This document shows positions 1-8,835 of a stretch of 64,000 nt of DNA, in pieces. The notes under the pieces were generated by a model. The model was not told where the DNA came from. It did no database searches and worked only from the letters and a program-made list of their open reading frames with translations. Numbering within the stretch: position 1 is the first letter of the stretch; every line of letters starts with the position of its first letter. Position numbers and translations under genes: made by a program. The stretch spans positions 1 through 64,000 of the forward strand of contig CAMYZE010000005.1 in NCBI GenBank assembly GCA_947303805.1, given 5' to 3'. The DNA comes from an uncultured Clostridia bacterium. GTDB lineage: Bacteria > Bacillota > Clostridia > Lachnospirales > Lachnospiraceae.

Positions 1-48
1 CTCAATATCTTTCTCTAGAAAAATATTTCTCTTGTATGCAATTTTCAT
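1..48 (-). CDS. Possible 5' end of a gene running off the left edge
   Basis: An ATG at position 48 opens a minus-strand frame that stays open for 16 codons to the window edge and reads MKIAYKRNIFLEKDIE. A strong promoter-like sequence lies 37 bases upstream on the same strand, which is the main reason to list it. No Shine-Dalgarno sequence precedes the ATG. Too little is visible to assign a function. Confidence 0.3.
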   Translation of the reverse strand, partial: MKIAYKRNIFLEKDIE

Positions 49-84
49 GGGACAATAAATTTAGCACAAAAATAGAGCCTTACT

Positions 85-113
85 ATAATATCATAATGCA
101 ATAAAAATGTCAA
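85..113 (-). promoter_or_regulatory. Predicted sigma-A promoter pointing off the left edge
   Basis: On the minus strand a perfect -35 TTGACA (108-113) and a -10 TATTAT (85-90) are separated by 17 bases. Transcription should start near 78 and enter the partial frame that begins at 48. No gene-like sequence is seen between this promoter and the stop of the EamA gene at 170. Confidence 0.7.
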
Positions 114-169
114 TATATTATAAGTAAAACTCTCATATTTATTTTATGACAATATACTTAAAACTGCTG

Positions 170-1072
170 TTAAATAATATTATCAGTTATCTGAACTGCA
201 GCTATAGATATAAATGCCACAAAAATTCCAAAAATTTGGATTATATTTAAAGACTGTCCAAGAATAATCCAGCCAAAAATTGCTGCAAAAATACCCTCTA
301 AACTCATAATCAGCGTAGCAATTATAGGTTCACAATAATGCTGACCAATTATAGAAAAAGTATAGGCCACTCCAGAACCAAGTATTCCACTGTAAATTAT
401 ACTAGGTAAAGCAGATTTTATTTTAATAACATTAGTAAAATCTTCTTTAATTAATGATGCTCCTACAAACCCTAAAATCCCAACAATGACAAACCTAAAA
501 AATGAAAATTTTAATGGATCTATACCATTTACATACTTAGTTACTTGAATAATAGTAATTGAATATAGAACTGATGAAATTGCAACTAATATGTCTCCAG
601 TATTTATTCCGCTAAGAGAATTAATACTTAAAAGCATAATTCCAAACATTGTTGTAAGTATAAAAAACCAAGTAATAAATTTAATCCTCCTCTTATAGAA
701 AATTAGCATCAAAATAGGCACGCATATTACTTCAAGAGATGTAATAAGACCAGCCTTAGCAGTATCGGTTCTTTGAACACCGAGTTGTTGTATTATCATA
801 GCAAAAAATAATGTAATTCCACACCAAGATGAATCTTTAATAGTTTTAATAATATCTTCATCTTCTCTAAAAAAAACTAATTTTCCAACTCTCTTCTTGC
901 TATCATATAAAATAATAATTGCAATTGTAAAGCAACCTAAAATACATCTATATCCATTAAACGAAAATGACCCAATGGCAGATCCTCCAAAGAGCTGAGA
1001 AATAAAAGAGCCACCCCATATTATAGCGGTGATTAATAAAAATATTATACCTTCTGTTCTTCTATTATTCAT
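170..1072 (-). CDS. EamA/DMT-family membrane transporter
   Basis: 300-residue, very hydrophobic protein with about ten predicted membrane segments arranged as two EamA repeats; the opening GIIFLLITAIIWGGSFISQ is typical of the drug/metabolite transporter superfamily. Family members export amino acids, metabolites or drugs across the cytoplasmic membrane, and the substrate cannot be read from the sequence. The start at 1072 overlaps the end of the polysaccharide deacetylase gene by 8 bases, so the two are probably co-transcribed and translationally coupled. Whether the export function relates to the wall-acting deacetylase is unknown. The family call is firm. Confidence 0.85.
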   Translation of the reverse strand: MNNRRTEGIIFLLITAIIWGGSFISQLFGGSAIGSFSFNGYRCILGCFTIAIIILYDSKKRVGKLVFFREDEDIIKTIKDSSWCGITLFFAMIIQQLGVQRTDTAKAGLITSLEVICVPILMLIFYKRRIKFITWFFILTTMFGIMLLSINSLSGINTGDILVAISSVLYSITIIQVTKYVNGIDPLKFSFFRFVIVGILGFVGASLIKEDFTNVIKIKSALPSIIYSGILGSGVAYTFSIIGQHYCEPIIATLIMSLEGIFAAIFGWIILGQSLNIIQIFGIFVAFISIAAVQITDNII

Positions 1073-2054
1073 TTCTCAGACTGAATTGGCCTTTAATTTG
1101 TATGCCCTTCATAATATGAAAATCGTGATGATATATTAAATCAGACACTCTTACACATTTTAAACCTTTAGAATAAATCATTTCAATAATATCCGGCAAA
1201 GCCTCTGGTGTATAGGTAGCTCCATTATGAAAAAGAATTATTGAACCACCAGCTAGTAGATCATTATTTTCTTCAAATCTTTCAATCAAAAATTCTTTTC
1301 CAATATTTTTCCAATCAATAGAATCAAATGTCCATTGTATTGGATAGTATCCCATGTTTTTAAGCATGCTCACAGTTCTTGGTGAATAAGATCCAAATGG
1401 AAATCTAAACAAACACATATCTACTCCAACTAAATCTTTAATATAATTATGTGCTTTCATAACTTCTTTTATAACCCTGGTATCTTTTAATTTATTTAAG
1501 TCAGGGTGAGATGTAGAATGATTACCAATCTCGTGACCTCTTTTAATAATTTCCATGACTTGATTTGAATTTTTTGTCATGAAATCATATGTCATAAAAA
1601 AAGTTGATTTAATGTTGAACTTATCTAGTATATCTAAAATATCGTATGTATATTTATTGACGTAGGCACTATCAAATGTCAGACACATAAAATTTTTCTT
1701 TTCTACATCATTATCAACATTAACTTCGAAAATAGGCATATCATCGGTGAACTTTCCAAAATTGTCATTTTCTTTATTTGGATGAGTTGTTGGTTGTATA
1801 TATTGAGTTGGTAAATTACATTTAGCTGGTAATTCAACTGCATTAAATGCTTCAGCAATTTCTTTTATATAAGCTTGCATTACATCATCATTAAAGATTT
1901 GAGATGTTGTAGAAATTGATTCACTTTCAAAACTACTATCATTATGAAAAGAAATTGTAGATTCGTTAGTCATTATTATATTAGAAGCAAAGCTAATATT
2001 ACTAATCATAACAATAATTAGAAAAAATATGATTTTTTTATTTAAATTTTTCAC
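1065..2054 (-). CDS. Secreted polysaccharide deacetylase (NodB/CE4 fold)
   Basis: 329 residues with an N-terminal signal peptide or anchor (about 7-23), a linker of about 90 residues and a C-terminal CE4 domain. Motif 1 reads LTFDSAY, with Ser where many CE4 enzymes have the second Asp. Motif 2, GNHSTSHPD, carries the metal-binding HxxxH pair. RFPFGSYS matches motif 3 and DSIDWK the later conserved Asp-Trp region. Relatives of the PdaA/PdaB type remove N-acetyl groups from peptidoglycan or other glycans outside the cell. The start is a GTG at 2054 placed six bases after an extended -10 box with no ribosome-binding site, so the mRNA may be leaderless. The gene leads a two-gene unit with the EamA transporter. 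Substrate is not assignable. Confidence 0.85.
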   Translation of the reverse strand: MKNLNKKIIFFLIIVMISNISFASNIIMTNESTISFHNDSSFESESISTTSQIFNDDVMQAYIKEIAEAFNAVELPAKCNLPTQYIQPTTHPNKENDNFGKFTDDMPIFEVNVDNDVEKKNFMCLTFDSAYVNKYTYDILDILDKFNIKSTFFMTYDFMTKNSNQVMEIIKRGHEIGNHSTSHPDLNKLKDTRVIKEVMKAHNYIKDLVGVDMCLFRFPFGSYSPRTVSMLKNMGYYPIQWTFDSIDWKNIGKEFLIERFEENNDLLAGGSIILFHNGATYTPEALPDIIEMIYSKGLKCVRVSDLIYHHDFHIMKGIQIKGQFSLRNE

Positions 2055-2070
2055 ATATTAATTATAGCAC
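2055..2070 (-). promoter_or_regulatory. Extended -10 promoter for a leaderless deacetylase mRNA
   Basis: On the minus strand TGTGC precedes TATAAT (2061-2066), a TRTG-type extended -10. Six bases separate it from the GTG at 2054, so the expected transcription start is the first base of the start codon. The -35 region is poor, as is usual for extended -10 promoters. Confidence 0.6.
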
Positions 2071-2084
2071 ATAAACTAGAAAAA

Positions 2085-2099
2085 TGTTATAATATTAAA
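2085..2099 (+). promoter_or_regulatory. Extended -10 promoter for a leaderless truA mRNA
   Basis: TGTTATAAT (TATAAT at 2088-2093) is followed by six bases and then the ATG at 2100. Transcription is therefore predicted to start at the A of the start codon. No Shine-Dalgarno sequence precedes this ATG or the in-frame ATG at 2112. It is divergent to the deacetylase promoter within the same 45-bp gap. Confidence 0.6.
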
Positions 2100-2873
2100 A
2101 TGAAACGAATAATGATTAAAATTGCTTATGATGGCACAAATTATAAGGGATGGCAAACCGGTGATAAAACAAATGGAATTGAAGATATATTAAATTCAAA
2201 GATTTCTAAATTAACTGGTGAAAACATCAAAATCATAGGAACAAGCCGCACTGATAGTGGTGTTCACTCAAATGGAAATATAGCTGTATTTGATACAAAT
2301 TCAAAAATACGTCCTGATAAGTTTTGTTTTGCAATAAATAACTTACTCCCAAATGATATATCGGTTTTAGAGTCTAATGAAGTAGATGAAAATTTTAATC
2401 CGCGCAAACATAATGCTATTAAAACATATATCTATAGAATTCATTGCGATACTATAAGAAATCCAATAAAAGAGCACTTTGCACATCATGTATATTATAA
2501 TATTAATGTAGATAAAATGATAACCGCATCCAAGTATTTAATTGGAATTCATGATTTTAAAAGTTTTATTAATCCAGACTCTCAAACCATAAAACTTGCA
2601 AAACAAATAGGCAATACTGATGAATATATTACAACTCGAGAAATTTATTCAATAGATATTAGTAAAAATGACGACATGATAACTATCAATATTAGAGGCA
2701 ATGGATTTCTTTATCACATGGTAAGAATAATATGTGGAACTCTTCTAAAAATAGGTATGAATATGTGGGAACCAGAATATATTATTGAAATTATGAATAA
2801 AAAAGACAGAAAGTATGCAGGATTTACTCTTCCTGCAAAAGGACTAACATTGGAAAATATTGAATTCATTTAA
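2100..2873 (+). CDS. truA: tRNA pseudouridine synthase A
   Basis: 257 residues, normal length for TruA, which isomerises uridines 38-40 in the tRNA anticodon stem. The family opening IAYDGTNYKGWQ and the catalytic motif GTSRTDSGVHS, whose Asp is the nucleophile, are both clear; GNGFLYHMVRIICGTLL near the C-terminus is also diagnostic. It is one of the few plus-strand genes here and stands alone between a divergent deacetylase and a convergent ABC operon. The ATG at 2100 immediately follows a -10 box, so translation probably begins on a leaderless transcript. It ends in a bidirectional terminator. Confidence 0.97.
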   Translation: MKRIMIKIAYDGTNYKGWQTGDKTNGIEDILNSKISKLTGENIKIIGTSRTDSGVHSNGNIAVFDTNSKIRPDKFCFAINNLLPNDISVLESNEVDENFNPRKHNAIKTYIYRIHCDTIRNPIKEHFAHHVYYNINVDKMITASKYLIGIHDFKSFINPDSQTIKLAKQIGNTDEYITTREIYSIDISKNDDMITINIRGNGFLYHMVRIICGTLLKIGMNMWEPEYIIEIMNKKDRKYAGFTLPAKGLTLENIEFI

Positions 2874-2897
2874 AAATCGCCTTAACGGCGATTTTTT
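2872..2897. terminator. Bidirectional intrinsic terminator between truA and an ABC operon
   Basis: A 10-bp perfect stem AAAAATCGCC/GGCGATTTTT with loop TTAAC overlaps the stop codon of truA and reaches the stop of the convergent ABC ATPase gene. The A and T runs provide a U-tract in both directions. Confidence 0.9.
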
Positions 2898-3687
2898 ATC
2901 CAAGTAGCATAGCATCCGAAGGTGCATCTTTTGTTTGATTAAACTTTCTAAGTAAATCTTCAACAGTAAGCTTTTGTTTTTCACTACCGGAAACATCGAA
3001 AATTATTTTTCCTTGGTCCATCATAATTAGTCTATTTCCATAAGAAAGTGCATCTCTCATATTATGAGTTATCATAAGTGTAGTAATATTTGACTTTTCA
3101 ATTATTTCTTTAGTAAGTCCAAGAACTAAGCTAGCAGTTTTAGGATCTAGCGCTGCTGTATGTTCATCAAGCATAAGCAAGTCAGGCTTTTTAAGTGTAG
3201 ACATAAGAAGAGTTAATGCTTGTCTTTGACCGCCAGATAATAGTTTTACTTTGGTTTTAAGTCTTTCTTCAAGCCCTAGACCTAGTTTAGCAAGTTGAGT
3301 CTTGAAAAATTGAGTGTTATCACCATTTATCATCCATTTAAATGCGCTTCTTTTTTCGCCTCTCTTAAATGCCAAGGCGAGGTTTTCTTCAATCCACATG
3401 TCTGATGCCGTACCAAGCATAGGGTCCTGAAATACTCTACCTATATACTTAGCTCTTTTATGTTCAGGTAGCTTAGTTATATCTTCACCATTTATCTCCA
3501 CAGTGCCAAAATCAGGATTTATTGTGCCTGATATTACATTCTGTAATGTAGATTTACCAGCACCATTACCACCAATAACTGTTACAAAATCACCATCATT
3601 TAATACTAAATTAATATCATCAAGTGCTCTTCTTTCGTTTATAGTACCTGCATGGAAAGTTTTATAGATATTTCTTAACTTAAGCAT
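2896..3687 (-). CDS. ABC transporter ATP-binding protein (COG1101-type)
   Basis: 263 residues with a complete ABC ATPase signature: Walker A GGNGAGKST (39-47), signature LLSGGQRQAL, Walker B LLMLDEHTAALD and an H-loop ITHNM. It is the last of three tightly packed genes; its start overlaps the permease end by 8 bases. The trio matches uncharacterised COG2984/COG4120/COG1101 importers, some of which are thought to carry aromatic amino acids. It should power uptake from the cytoplasmic side of the membrane. The component call is firm; the substrate is inference only. Confidence 0.9.
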   Translation of the reverse strand: MLKLRNIYKTFHAGTINERRALDDINLVLNDGDFVTVIGGNGAGKSTLQNVISGTINPDFGTVEINGEDITKLPEHKRAKYIGRVFQDPMLGTASDMWIEENLALAFKRGEKRSAFKWMINGDNTQFFKTQLAKLGLGLEERLKTKVKLLSGGQRQALTLLMSTLKKPDLLMLDEHTAALDPKTASLVLGLTKEIIEKSNITTLMITHNMRDALSYGNRLIMMDQGKIIFDVSGSEKQKLTVEDLLRKFNQTKDAPSDAMLLG

Positions 3688-4678
3688 CTATTCCACCTCC
3701 CATTTCCGAAGAAATCTTTTTATCCAACTTCTCTTTTACTGTTAAATCACTTGATTTATTTTGTTTCATCTCATTCAAACTATTTAGTTTTCCAATTCTT
3801 TGGATATTAATATTCTCTTTGAATATAGGCATCGCAAGAGCAATTACTACAATTATTGCAGATATTAATTGCATATCATTTGCCTTTAAACCTAAATTAA
3901 TAACAACAGCTCTAATAATAAAAAATACTATACATCCAAAAACACTAGATAATAATTTAATTCCAAAATTTGAAAATCTTCTAAAAAAAACTTCGCCAAT
4001 AACTATAGATGCCAAACCATATACTATAGCGCCTTTCCCCATACCAACATCAGCATACTTATTCATTTGAACGAGCATAGCACCAGATAATGCAATAAGC
4101 ATATTTGATAAAATCATACCAAATAGCTTAATATTATCAGTATTCACTCCAAGGGCTCTAATCATTTTTTCGTTATTTCCAGTAGCTCTAATTGAAGCTC
4201 CAAATTCTGTGCCAAGTAAAAAATACAATAGCAAAACACAAGAAATAGAAACGATTATTCCTAATATCATTCCGGCTCTTGTGTGAGCTAAGTTTAAAAG
4301 TTGAGCAATAAATGTAATATTAGTATTTAACTGCGAAATGCTAACATTTGCTTTGTCACCCAAAATTCTTAAGTTAATAGAATATAAACCTAATTGAGTT
4401 AAAATACCAGCTAATATTGCTGGTATTTTAAATTTTGTATGTAGTATGCCCGTAACTAATCCGCATACACCACCAGCAAGCATCGCAAGCAATAAACAAA
4501 ATGTAGGATTGAATCCTGCTAATAATGTAATTGCGAATACCGCTCCTCCTGTGGCAAAGCTTCCGTCTACAGTTAAATCGGATACATTTAAAATTTTATA
4601 AGTGATGAAGATCCCAAGTACCATCACTCCCCAAATAAAGCCTTGTCCAATAGCTCCAAGTAGCGAACCAATTGTCAT
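3680..4678 (-). CDS. ABC transporter permease (COG4120-type)
   Basis: 332 residues with about eight or nine membrane segments and a short charged C-terminal tail. Segments such as NVSDLTVDGSFATGGA and FGASIRATGNNEKMIRALG match the branched-chain-amino-acid-type permease fold used by COG4120 proteins; the second is the likely coupling loop to the ATPase. It forms the membrane channel of the three-gene importer. Its start overlaps the stop of the binding-protein gene by one base. Confidence 0.88.
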   Translation of the reverse strand: MTIGSLLGAIGQGFIWGVMVLGIFITYKILNVSDLTVDGSFATGGAVFAITLLAGFNPTFCLLLAMLAGGVCGLVTGILHTKFKIPAILAGILTQLGLYSINLRILGDKANVSISQLNTNITFIAQLLNLAHTRAGMILGIIVSISCVLLLYFLLGTEFGASIRATGNNEKMIRALGVNTDNIKLFGMILSNMLIALSGAMLVQMNKYADVGMGKGAIVYGLASIVIGEVFFRRFSNFGIKLLSSVFGCIVFFIIRAVVINLGLKANDMQLISAIIVVIALAMPIFKENINIQRIGKLNSLNEMKQNKSSDLTVKEKLDKKISSEMGGGIDA

Positions 4679-5643
4679 TATTTTACCTCAATGCCTAATA
4701 TTTTAGCTGTGTCGTTATTTATTTTTCTCTTGCAGTCATCAGCAGAAAGATATCTTACCGCTATATCGCCAGGTTTTACATTATCAACTAAAATTGATTC
4801 AGCCAATTCTCCAGCGACTCTTCCTAAACTATAATAATCTATACCATAAGTTGCAAATCCTCCTTTATCAACCATTCCTTCCTCGCCGACAATAGTAGGC
4901 AACTTGTTTTCATTACAAATAGTAGCAACTGTATCAAATCCAGCAGATATTACATTATCAGTTGGTACATATACGACATCAACTTTTCCAATCATTGACT
5001 CAACTACTGTTTGTATATCATTTGAATTTACAACTGTATATTCAACAGCATTAAGGTTTCTTGACTTTGCAGCTTTAATTGCCATATCAGATTGAATCTT
5101 TGAGTTTGCTTCTGCAGAACAGTACAAAATTCCAACATTTTTAGCATTAGGAATCAACTCAACTAACAGATCAAACTGTGCTTCTACTGGCGTTAAATCA
5201 GAAGCAGCTGTAAGCATTCCTTGTGGTTTTTCATTTGCCTTACAAAGACCAGATGCAGCTGGGTCAGTAACTGCAGATGCAACTATAGGAACATTTTCTA
5301 AATGAGAATTAACACTTTGTGCTGCAGGAGTTGCAATTGCATAACATAAATCTAAATTGTCATTGGCAAATTTTTCAGCAATTGTTTCACAAGCTGATTG
5401 CTCTCCTGATGCATTTTGAAAATCCATACTAAATTTTATTCCTTTTTCATTTAAATAATCAACAAAACCATTATAAGATGCATCTAGAGCTGCATGCTGA
5501 ACTAATTGTAAAGTTCCAATCTTATATACTTTTTCTCCAGTGCTTGTTGACTGATTTGCTGTAATAACTTGTTTATTACCACAAGCAAATAAAGAAATAA
5601 CTATTACTACTGATAAAAAACTTATAAATATTTTCTTAATCAT
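4678..5643 (-). CDS. ABC transporter substrate-binding lipoprotein (COG2984-type)
   Basis: 321 residues. The signal peptide ends in the lipobox SLFAC, so Cys21 is the expected lipidated residue anchoring the protein to the outer face of the membrane. The body has the two-lobed Peripla_BP fold of the COG2984 family, with stretches such as GTLQLVQHAALD and IPNAKNVGILYCSAEANS. It captures substrate for the downstream permease and ATPase. First gene of the three-gene operon, with its own promoter and a good AGGAG site. Ligand unknown; tryptophan or tyrosine have been proposed for some relatives. Confidence 0.88.
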   Translation of the reverse strand: MIKKIFISFLSVVIVISLFACGNKQVITANQSTSTGEKVYKIGTLQLVQHAALDASYNGFVDYLNEKGIKFSMDFQNASGEQSACETIAEKFANDNLDLCYAIATPAAQSVNSHLENVPIVASAVTDPAASGLCKANEKPQGMLTAASDLTPVEAQFDLLVELIPNAKNVGILYCSAEANSKIQSDMAIKAAKSRNLNAVEYTVVNSNDIQTVVESMIGKVDVVYVPTDNVISAGFDTVATICNENKLPTIVGEEGMVDKGGFATYGIDYYSLGRVAGELAESILVDNVKPGDIAVRYLSADDCKRKINNDTAKILGIEVK

Positions 5644-5671
5644 AATTTTCTCCTAAATTTTAATATTTAAT

Positions 5672-5700
5672 ATTTTATCACATAAGAATACATTAATCAA
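5672..5700 (-). promoter_or_regulatory. Predicted promoter of the COG2984-type importer operon
   Basis: On the minus strand -35 TTGATT (5695-5700) and -10 TAAAAT (5672-5677) are 17 bases apart. The -35 overlaps the stop codon of the upstream Gx-transporter gene, and the binding-protein gene starts at 5643. Confidence 0.6.
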
Positions 5701-6208
5701 ATATAATTAGTTGTATCTTATTGTATAATAAATTTGTGATTATACCTATCATAATTCCAGTAATAACCCCTACTATAATATAGAAAGGTATAAGACTAAA
5801 AACTAATGGACTTTTTGTAAGTATTGATACTGCAGATAATTGTCCTAAATTGTGAAATACAGCGCCAAAAATACTTGTTGTTATTATAGTAAAATTCAAA
5901 CTCTTCATTACAAATGCCATTACAATAAAGCTAAAGCTAAAGCCTATAACTGATATTAAAAACCTAGCTAAATTTCCAAACAATATTCCAATAATAGCTA
6001 GTCTTAAAATATTAATTAGTAATGTAGTTTTAATATTTAGAATTTTTAATCCCAAGATTGTCAATATATTAGAAAGCCCTATCCTAATACCAATGTTTCC
6101 TATACTAATGGGTAAGATTGATTCTATATATGATAAAATCAGCATTATACTTAAGGCTATAATGCTTATTGAAAATACTTTAATTTTGGGTAAATTTTTA
6201 TTTGACAT
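5693..6208 (-). CDS. Gx transporter family membrane protein (Hpre_diP_synt_I)
   Basis: 171 residues with about five membrane segments. The core, with segments resembling [20 protein letters not shown] and [12 protein letters not shown], matches the family formerly called heptaprenyl diphosphate synthase component I and now annotated as Gx transporters, related to ECF-type substrate-binding membrane components. The ATG at 6208 is preferred over an in-frame upstream one because it begins where homologues begin (MSNKNLPK). Substrate is unknown. Its start codon overlaps the -35 of the divergent cold-shock gene. Confidence 0.75.
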   Translation of the reverse strand: MSNKNLPKIKVFSISIIALSIMLILSYIESILPISIGNIGIRIGLSNILTILGLKILNIKTTLLINILRLAIIGILFGNLARFLISVIGFSFSFIVMAFVMKSLNFTIITTSIFGAVFHNLGQLSAVSILTKSPLVFSLIPFYIIVGVITGIMIGIITNLLYNKIQLIIFD

Positions 6209-6230
6209 TATGGACGATATGTGATAGATT
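6202..6230 (+). promoter_or_regulatory. Predicted promoter of the cold-shock gene
   Basis: -35 TTGACA (6202-6207) and -10 TAGATT (6225-6230) with a 17-base spacer give a leader of about 36 nt before the ATG at 6274. A TATAAT at 6232-6237 is an alternative -10 but lies 24 bases from the -35. Confidence 0.5.
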
Positions 6231-6273
6231 ATATAATATCTATATTTGTATATTGTTTTACAGTGGAGGAACA

Positions 6274-6471
6274 ATGAAAGGTACTGTTAAGTGGTTCAAC
6301 AAACAAAAAGGTTATGGCTTTATCAATGATGAATCTGGAAAAGATGTATTCGTACACTATTCAGGAATAAACATGGAGGGCTATAAGAACCTTGAAGAAG
6401 GTCAAGCCGTAGAGTTCGAAGTAACTAATGGCGAAAAGGGCCCTCAAGCTACAAACGTTACTGTTTGCTAA
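6274..6471 (+). CDS. Cold-shock protein, CspA family
   Basis: 65 residues, the usual single cold-shock domain. The RNA-binding motifs are intact: KGYGFI (RNP1) and VFVHYS (RNP2), after the standard opening MKGTVKWFN. Such proteins bind single-stranded RNA and DNA and act as RNA chaperones. The start at 6274 has a strong GGAGG site five bases upstream and is the correct family start. Monocistronic, followed directly by a terminator. Confidence 0.97.
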   Translation: MKGTVKWFNKQKGYGFINDESGKDVFVHYSGINMEGYKNLEEGQAVEFEVTNGEKGPQATNVTVC

Positions 6472-6476
6472 TCAAG

Positions 6477-6505
6477 AAAAGAGCTGCTTCTGCAGTTCTT
6501 TTTTT
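6477..6505. terminator. Bidirectional terminator between csp and the amino acid ABC operon
   Basis: Stem AGAGCTGC/GCAGTTCT (one G-U pair) with loop TTCT, preceded by AAGAAA and followed by seven T. It ends the plus-strand cold-shock gene and overlaps the stop codon of the convergent ATPase gene. Confidence 0.88.
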
Positions 6506-7295
6506 ATCCATCATATTTCATTAAGAACTTTTTAGTTCGATCTTTTTTCGGGTTAGTAATTAAATCATAAGCATTTCCTTCTTCTACAATCACACCATTA
6601 TCCATAAATATTACTCTATCAGCTACATCTCTAGCAAAACTCATTTCATGAGTAACAATAACCATTGTTCTTTTTTCACTTGCAAGTTCTTTAATAACTT
6701 TAAGGATTTCAGATGTAAGTTCCGGATCAAGTGCAGATGTTGGCTCATCAAAGTAAATAATTTTTGGTTCAAGGCATAATGCTCGTGCTATTGCAACTCT
6801 TTGTTGTTGACCACCTGACAATTCACAAGGATAACAATATGCTTTAGACTCAAGCCCCATTTTTTTTAAATAAATAAATGCTTTTTCTATAACTTCATTT
6901 TTATCCCTCTTTTGAACATAAATCGGAGCATCCGTTACATTTTTCAAAACTGTCCAATGTGGAAATAAATTAAAATTCTGAAAAACTAATCCAAAATAAC
7001 CTTTAATTCGTGTTAAGTCTTTATTTTTATTTAGTGCATCTAAGGATAAATCTTTTTGACCTATATATGAAGCTTTGCCATCAATTGATTTTACAATACT
7101 ATCATCTAGATAAGTTAAAGTGCCATCATCCATAAATTCTAAAAATGTGCATATTCTAAGTAAAGTTGTCTTGCCACTTCCACTTGAACCAATAATAGAT
7201 ACAACTTCTCCTTCATCAACCTTAAAACTGATATCATCTAATACTTTGATATCATTAAAACTCTTTTTACAATTCTTAATTTCAAATACACTCAT
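6504..7295 (-). CDS. Polar amino acid ABC transporter ATP-binding protein
   Basis: 263 residues with Walker [10 protein letters not shown] (36-44), signature LSGGQQQR, Walker [14 protein letters not shown] and H-loop VTHEM, all typical of GlnQ/HisP-type ATPases. An extra segment of about 25 residues (roughly 58-80) lies between Walker A and the Q-loop VFQNFNLF. It is the last gene of an operon with permease and binding protein and drives import of a polar amino acid. The exact substrate is not visible. Confidence 0.92.
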   Translation of the reverse strand: MSVFEIKNCKKSFNDIKVLDDISFKVDEGEVVSIIGSSGSGKTTLLRICTFLEFMDDGTLTYLDDSIVKSIDGKASYIGQKDLSLDALNKNKDLTRIKGYFGLVFQNFNLFPHWTVLKNVTDAPIYVQKRDKNEVIEKAFIYLKKMGLESKAYCYPCELSGGQQQRVAIARALCLEPKIIYFDEPTSALDPELTSEILKVIKELASEKRTMVIVTHEMSFARDVADRVIFMDNGVIVEEGNAYDLITNPKKDRTKKFLMKYDG

Positions 7296-7297
7296 AA

Positions 7298-7951
7298 CTA
7301 TCTATAATAATTAAAACTCTTTTCTACCTTGTCCATTACAAATGCTACAATGTAGTTAAAGACATAATAAAATAATCCTGCTACAAAAAGTGGGATAATT
7401 GTTGTTTTCGCTGCAGCAATTTGCTTTGCAACAGTAAACATTTCTGAATAAGTAATAACAAACGCCAAAGATGTGTCTTTAACTAATGTAATAATTTCAT
7501 TAGTAACTGGTGGAATTACTCTTTTTACCATCTGTGGAAAAATTATTTTACAAAATGTTTGGCTCTTATTATATCCAAGAACTGATGCCGCTTCATATTG
7601 ACCTATGGGTATGCTTTGAATTCCACTTCTAAATATTTCAGCAAAATATGCCGCATAGTTAATTGAAAATCCAATTATTATTGCAGGAACTCTCCAACTT
7701 AATCCAAGCGTCCATCCAAACAAATAGTATGGACCATAGTACCATACAATTAACTGTAACATAAGTGGAGTACCTCTAAGAAGTGAAATTATAAAAACAA
7801 AAAATGCACTAAGTGGTTTAAACTTAGACATTCTTGGGAAAGTTATAAGTAGACCCAGAGGCAAAGAAATTATTAGTGTTGAAAAAAAAATAATTAACGA
7901 TGCCCCTGCTCCACCTATTATTTGAATAATTATATTATTCAAGTTAGCCAT
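7298..7951 (-). CDS. Polar amino acid ABC transporter permease
   Basis: 217 residues, about five membrane segments, HisM/GlnP-type. The coupling motif around [21 protein letters not shown] fits the EAA loop of this family, and [12 protein letters not shown] is also diagnostic. Its start overlaps the stop of the binding-protein gene by one base, and the ATPase follows two bases after its stop. Confidence 0.92.
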   Translation of the reverse strand: MANLNNIIIQIIGGAGASLIIFFSTLIISLPLGLLITFPRMSKFKPLSAFFVFIISLLRGTPLMLQLIVWYYGPYYLFGWTLGLSWRVPAIIIGFSINYAAYFAEIFRSGIQSIPIGQYEAASVLGYNKSQTFCKIIFPQMVKRVIPPVTNEIITLVKDTSLAFVITYSEMFTVAKQIAAAKTTIIPLFVAGLFYYVFNYIVAFVMDKVEKSFNYYR

Positions 7952-8811
7952 TATTTAACATATTCTCCTAAACATACCATTTCTGGAAGTGAAAAATCTT
8001 TATAGTTATTTGCTATATTCATAAATGTACCATCTTTATACATTTCAAATAATGTGCTTTGAACCTTATCTCTTAATTCAGTGTTTCCTTTTTTGAATCC
8101 TACCGCATACTGTTCATTAGATAATTTTTCATCTAATTGTCTAAATATACCATTTGAATTATTCAATTTGTATTTAGCTACTCCTATATCAACAGCTAAA
8201 CAATCTATCATTCCAGACTCAAGACTCATGAACCCATTATTATAATCAGGACATTGTTCAAGTGATTTAAATGACTTTGCGAGTTCAAATGTTGCAGTAT
8301 CAGATTCATCCTCAAGTGCAGTAAGTGCAGATGAACCTGCTTGAGCCATTACTACCTTGCCTGCGAGATCAGATTTTTTATTAATTTCAGAATTAGCTTT
8401 TACCACTAATACGATTGAATTATCTACATATGGCACAGACCAAGTATAATCATTCTCTCTGCCTGTAACAGTAAACCCATTCCAAATGCAATCAATATTT
8501 CCAGAATTTAGTTCAAGATCTTTAGAATCCCAATCAATAGGCTGGGCTACAAACTCCATACCAGTTCTCTCACAAATCTCTTTTGCTAAATCAAGATCAA
8601 ATCCCTCATAACTTCCATCATCTGTAATATATCCATATGGTGGATATTCTGCATCAAATCCAACAATAAACTTGGCTTTATTTGATACATTTGAATCTAC
8701 ATTTTTGTCATTTTCCATCTTAGTAGCAACTGTTTTATTTCCACACGACATAATAAATGTACTTACTACTAATAATGTTATTAATGTCTTAATTATTTTC
8801 AAACTCTTCAT
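7951..8811 (-). CDS. Amino acid ABC transporter substrate-binding lipoprotein
   Basis: 286 residues. The signal peptide ends in the lipobox FIMSC, giving lipidation at Cys23. The mature part is an SBP_bac_3 domain, starting FIVGFDAEYPPYGYITDDG, with the family segment GSYEGFDLDLAKEICERTG. It delivers a polar amino acid to the adjacent permease and ATPase. It lies 24 bases downstream of the TrpR-like regulator gene, in the same unit. Confidence 0.92.
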   Translation of the reverse strand: MKSLKIIKTLITLLVVSTFIMSCGNKTVATKMENDKNVDSNVSNKAKFIVGFDAEYPPYGYITDDGSYEGFDLDLAKEICERTGMEFVAQPIDWDSKDLELNSGNIDCIWNGFTVTGRENDYTWSVPYVDNSIVLVVKANSEINKKSDLAGKVVMAQAGSSALTALEDESDTATFELAKSFKSLEQCPDYNNGFMSLESGMIDCLAVDIGVAKYKLNNSNGIFRQLDEKLSNEQYAVGFKKGNTELRDKVQSTLFEMYKDGTFMNIANNYKDFSLPEMVCLGEYVK

Positions 8812-8835
8812 AATTGCCTCCTAGTTCTTATAATT

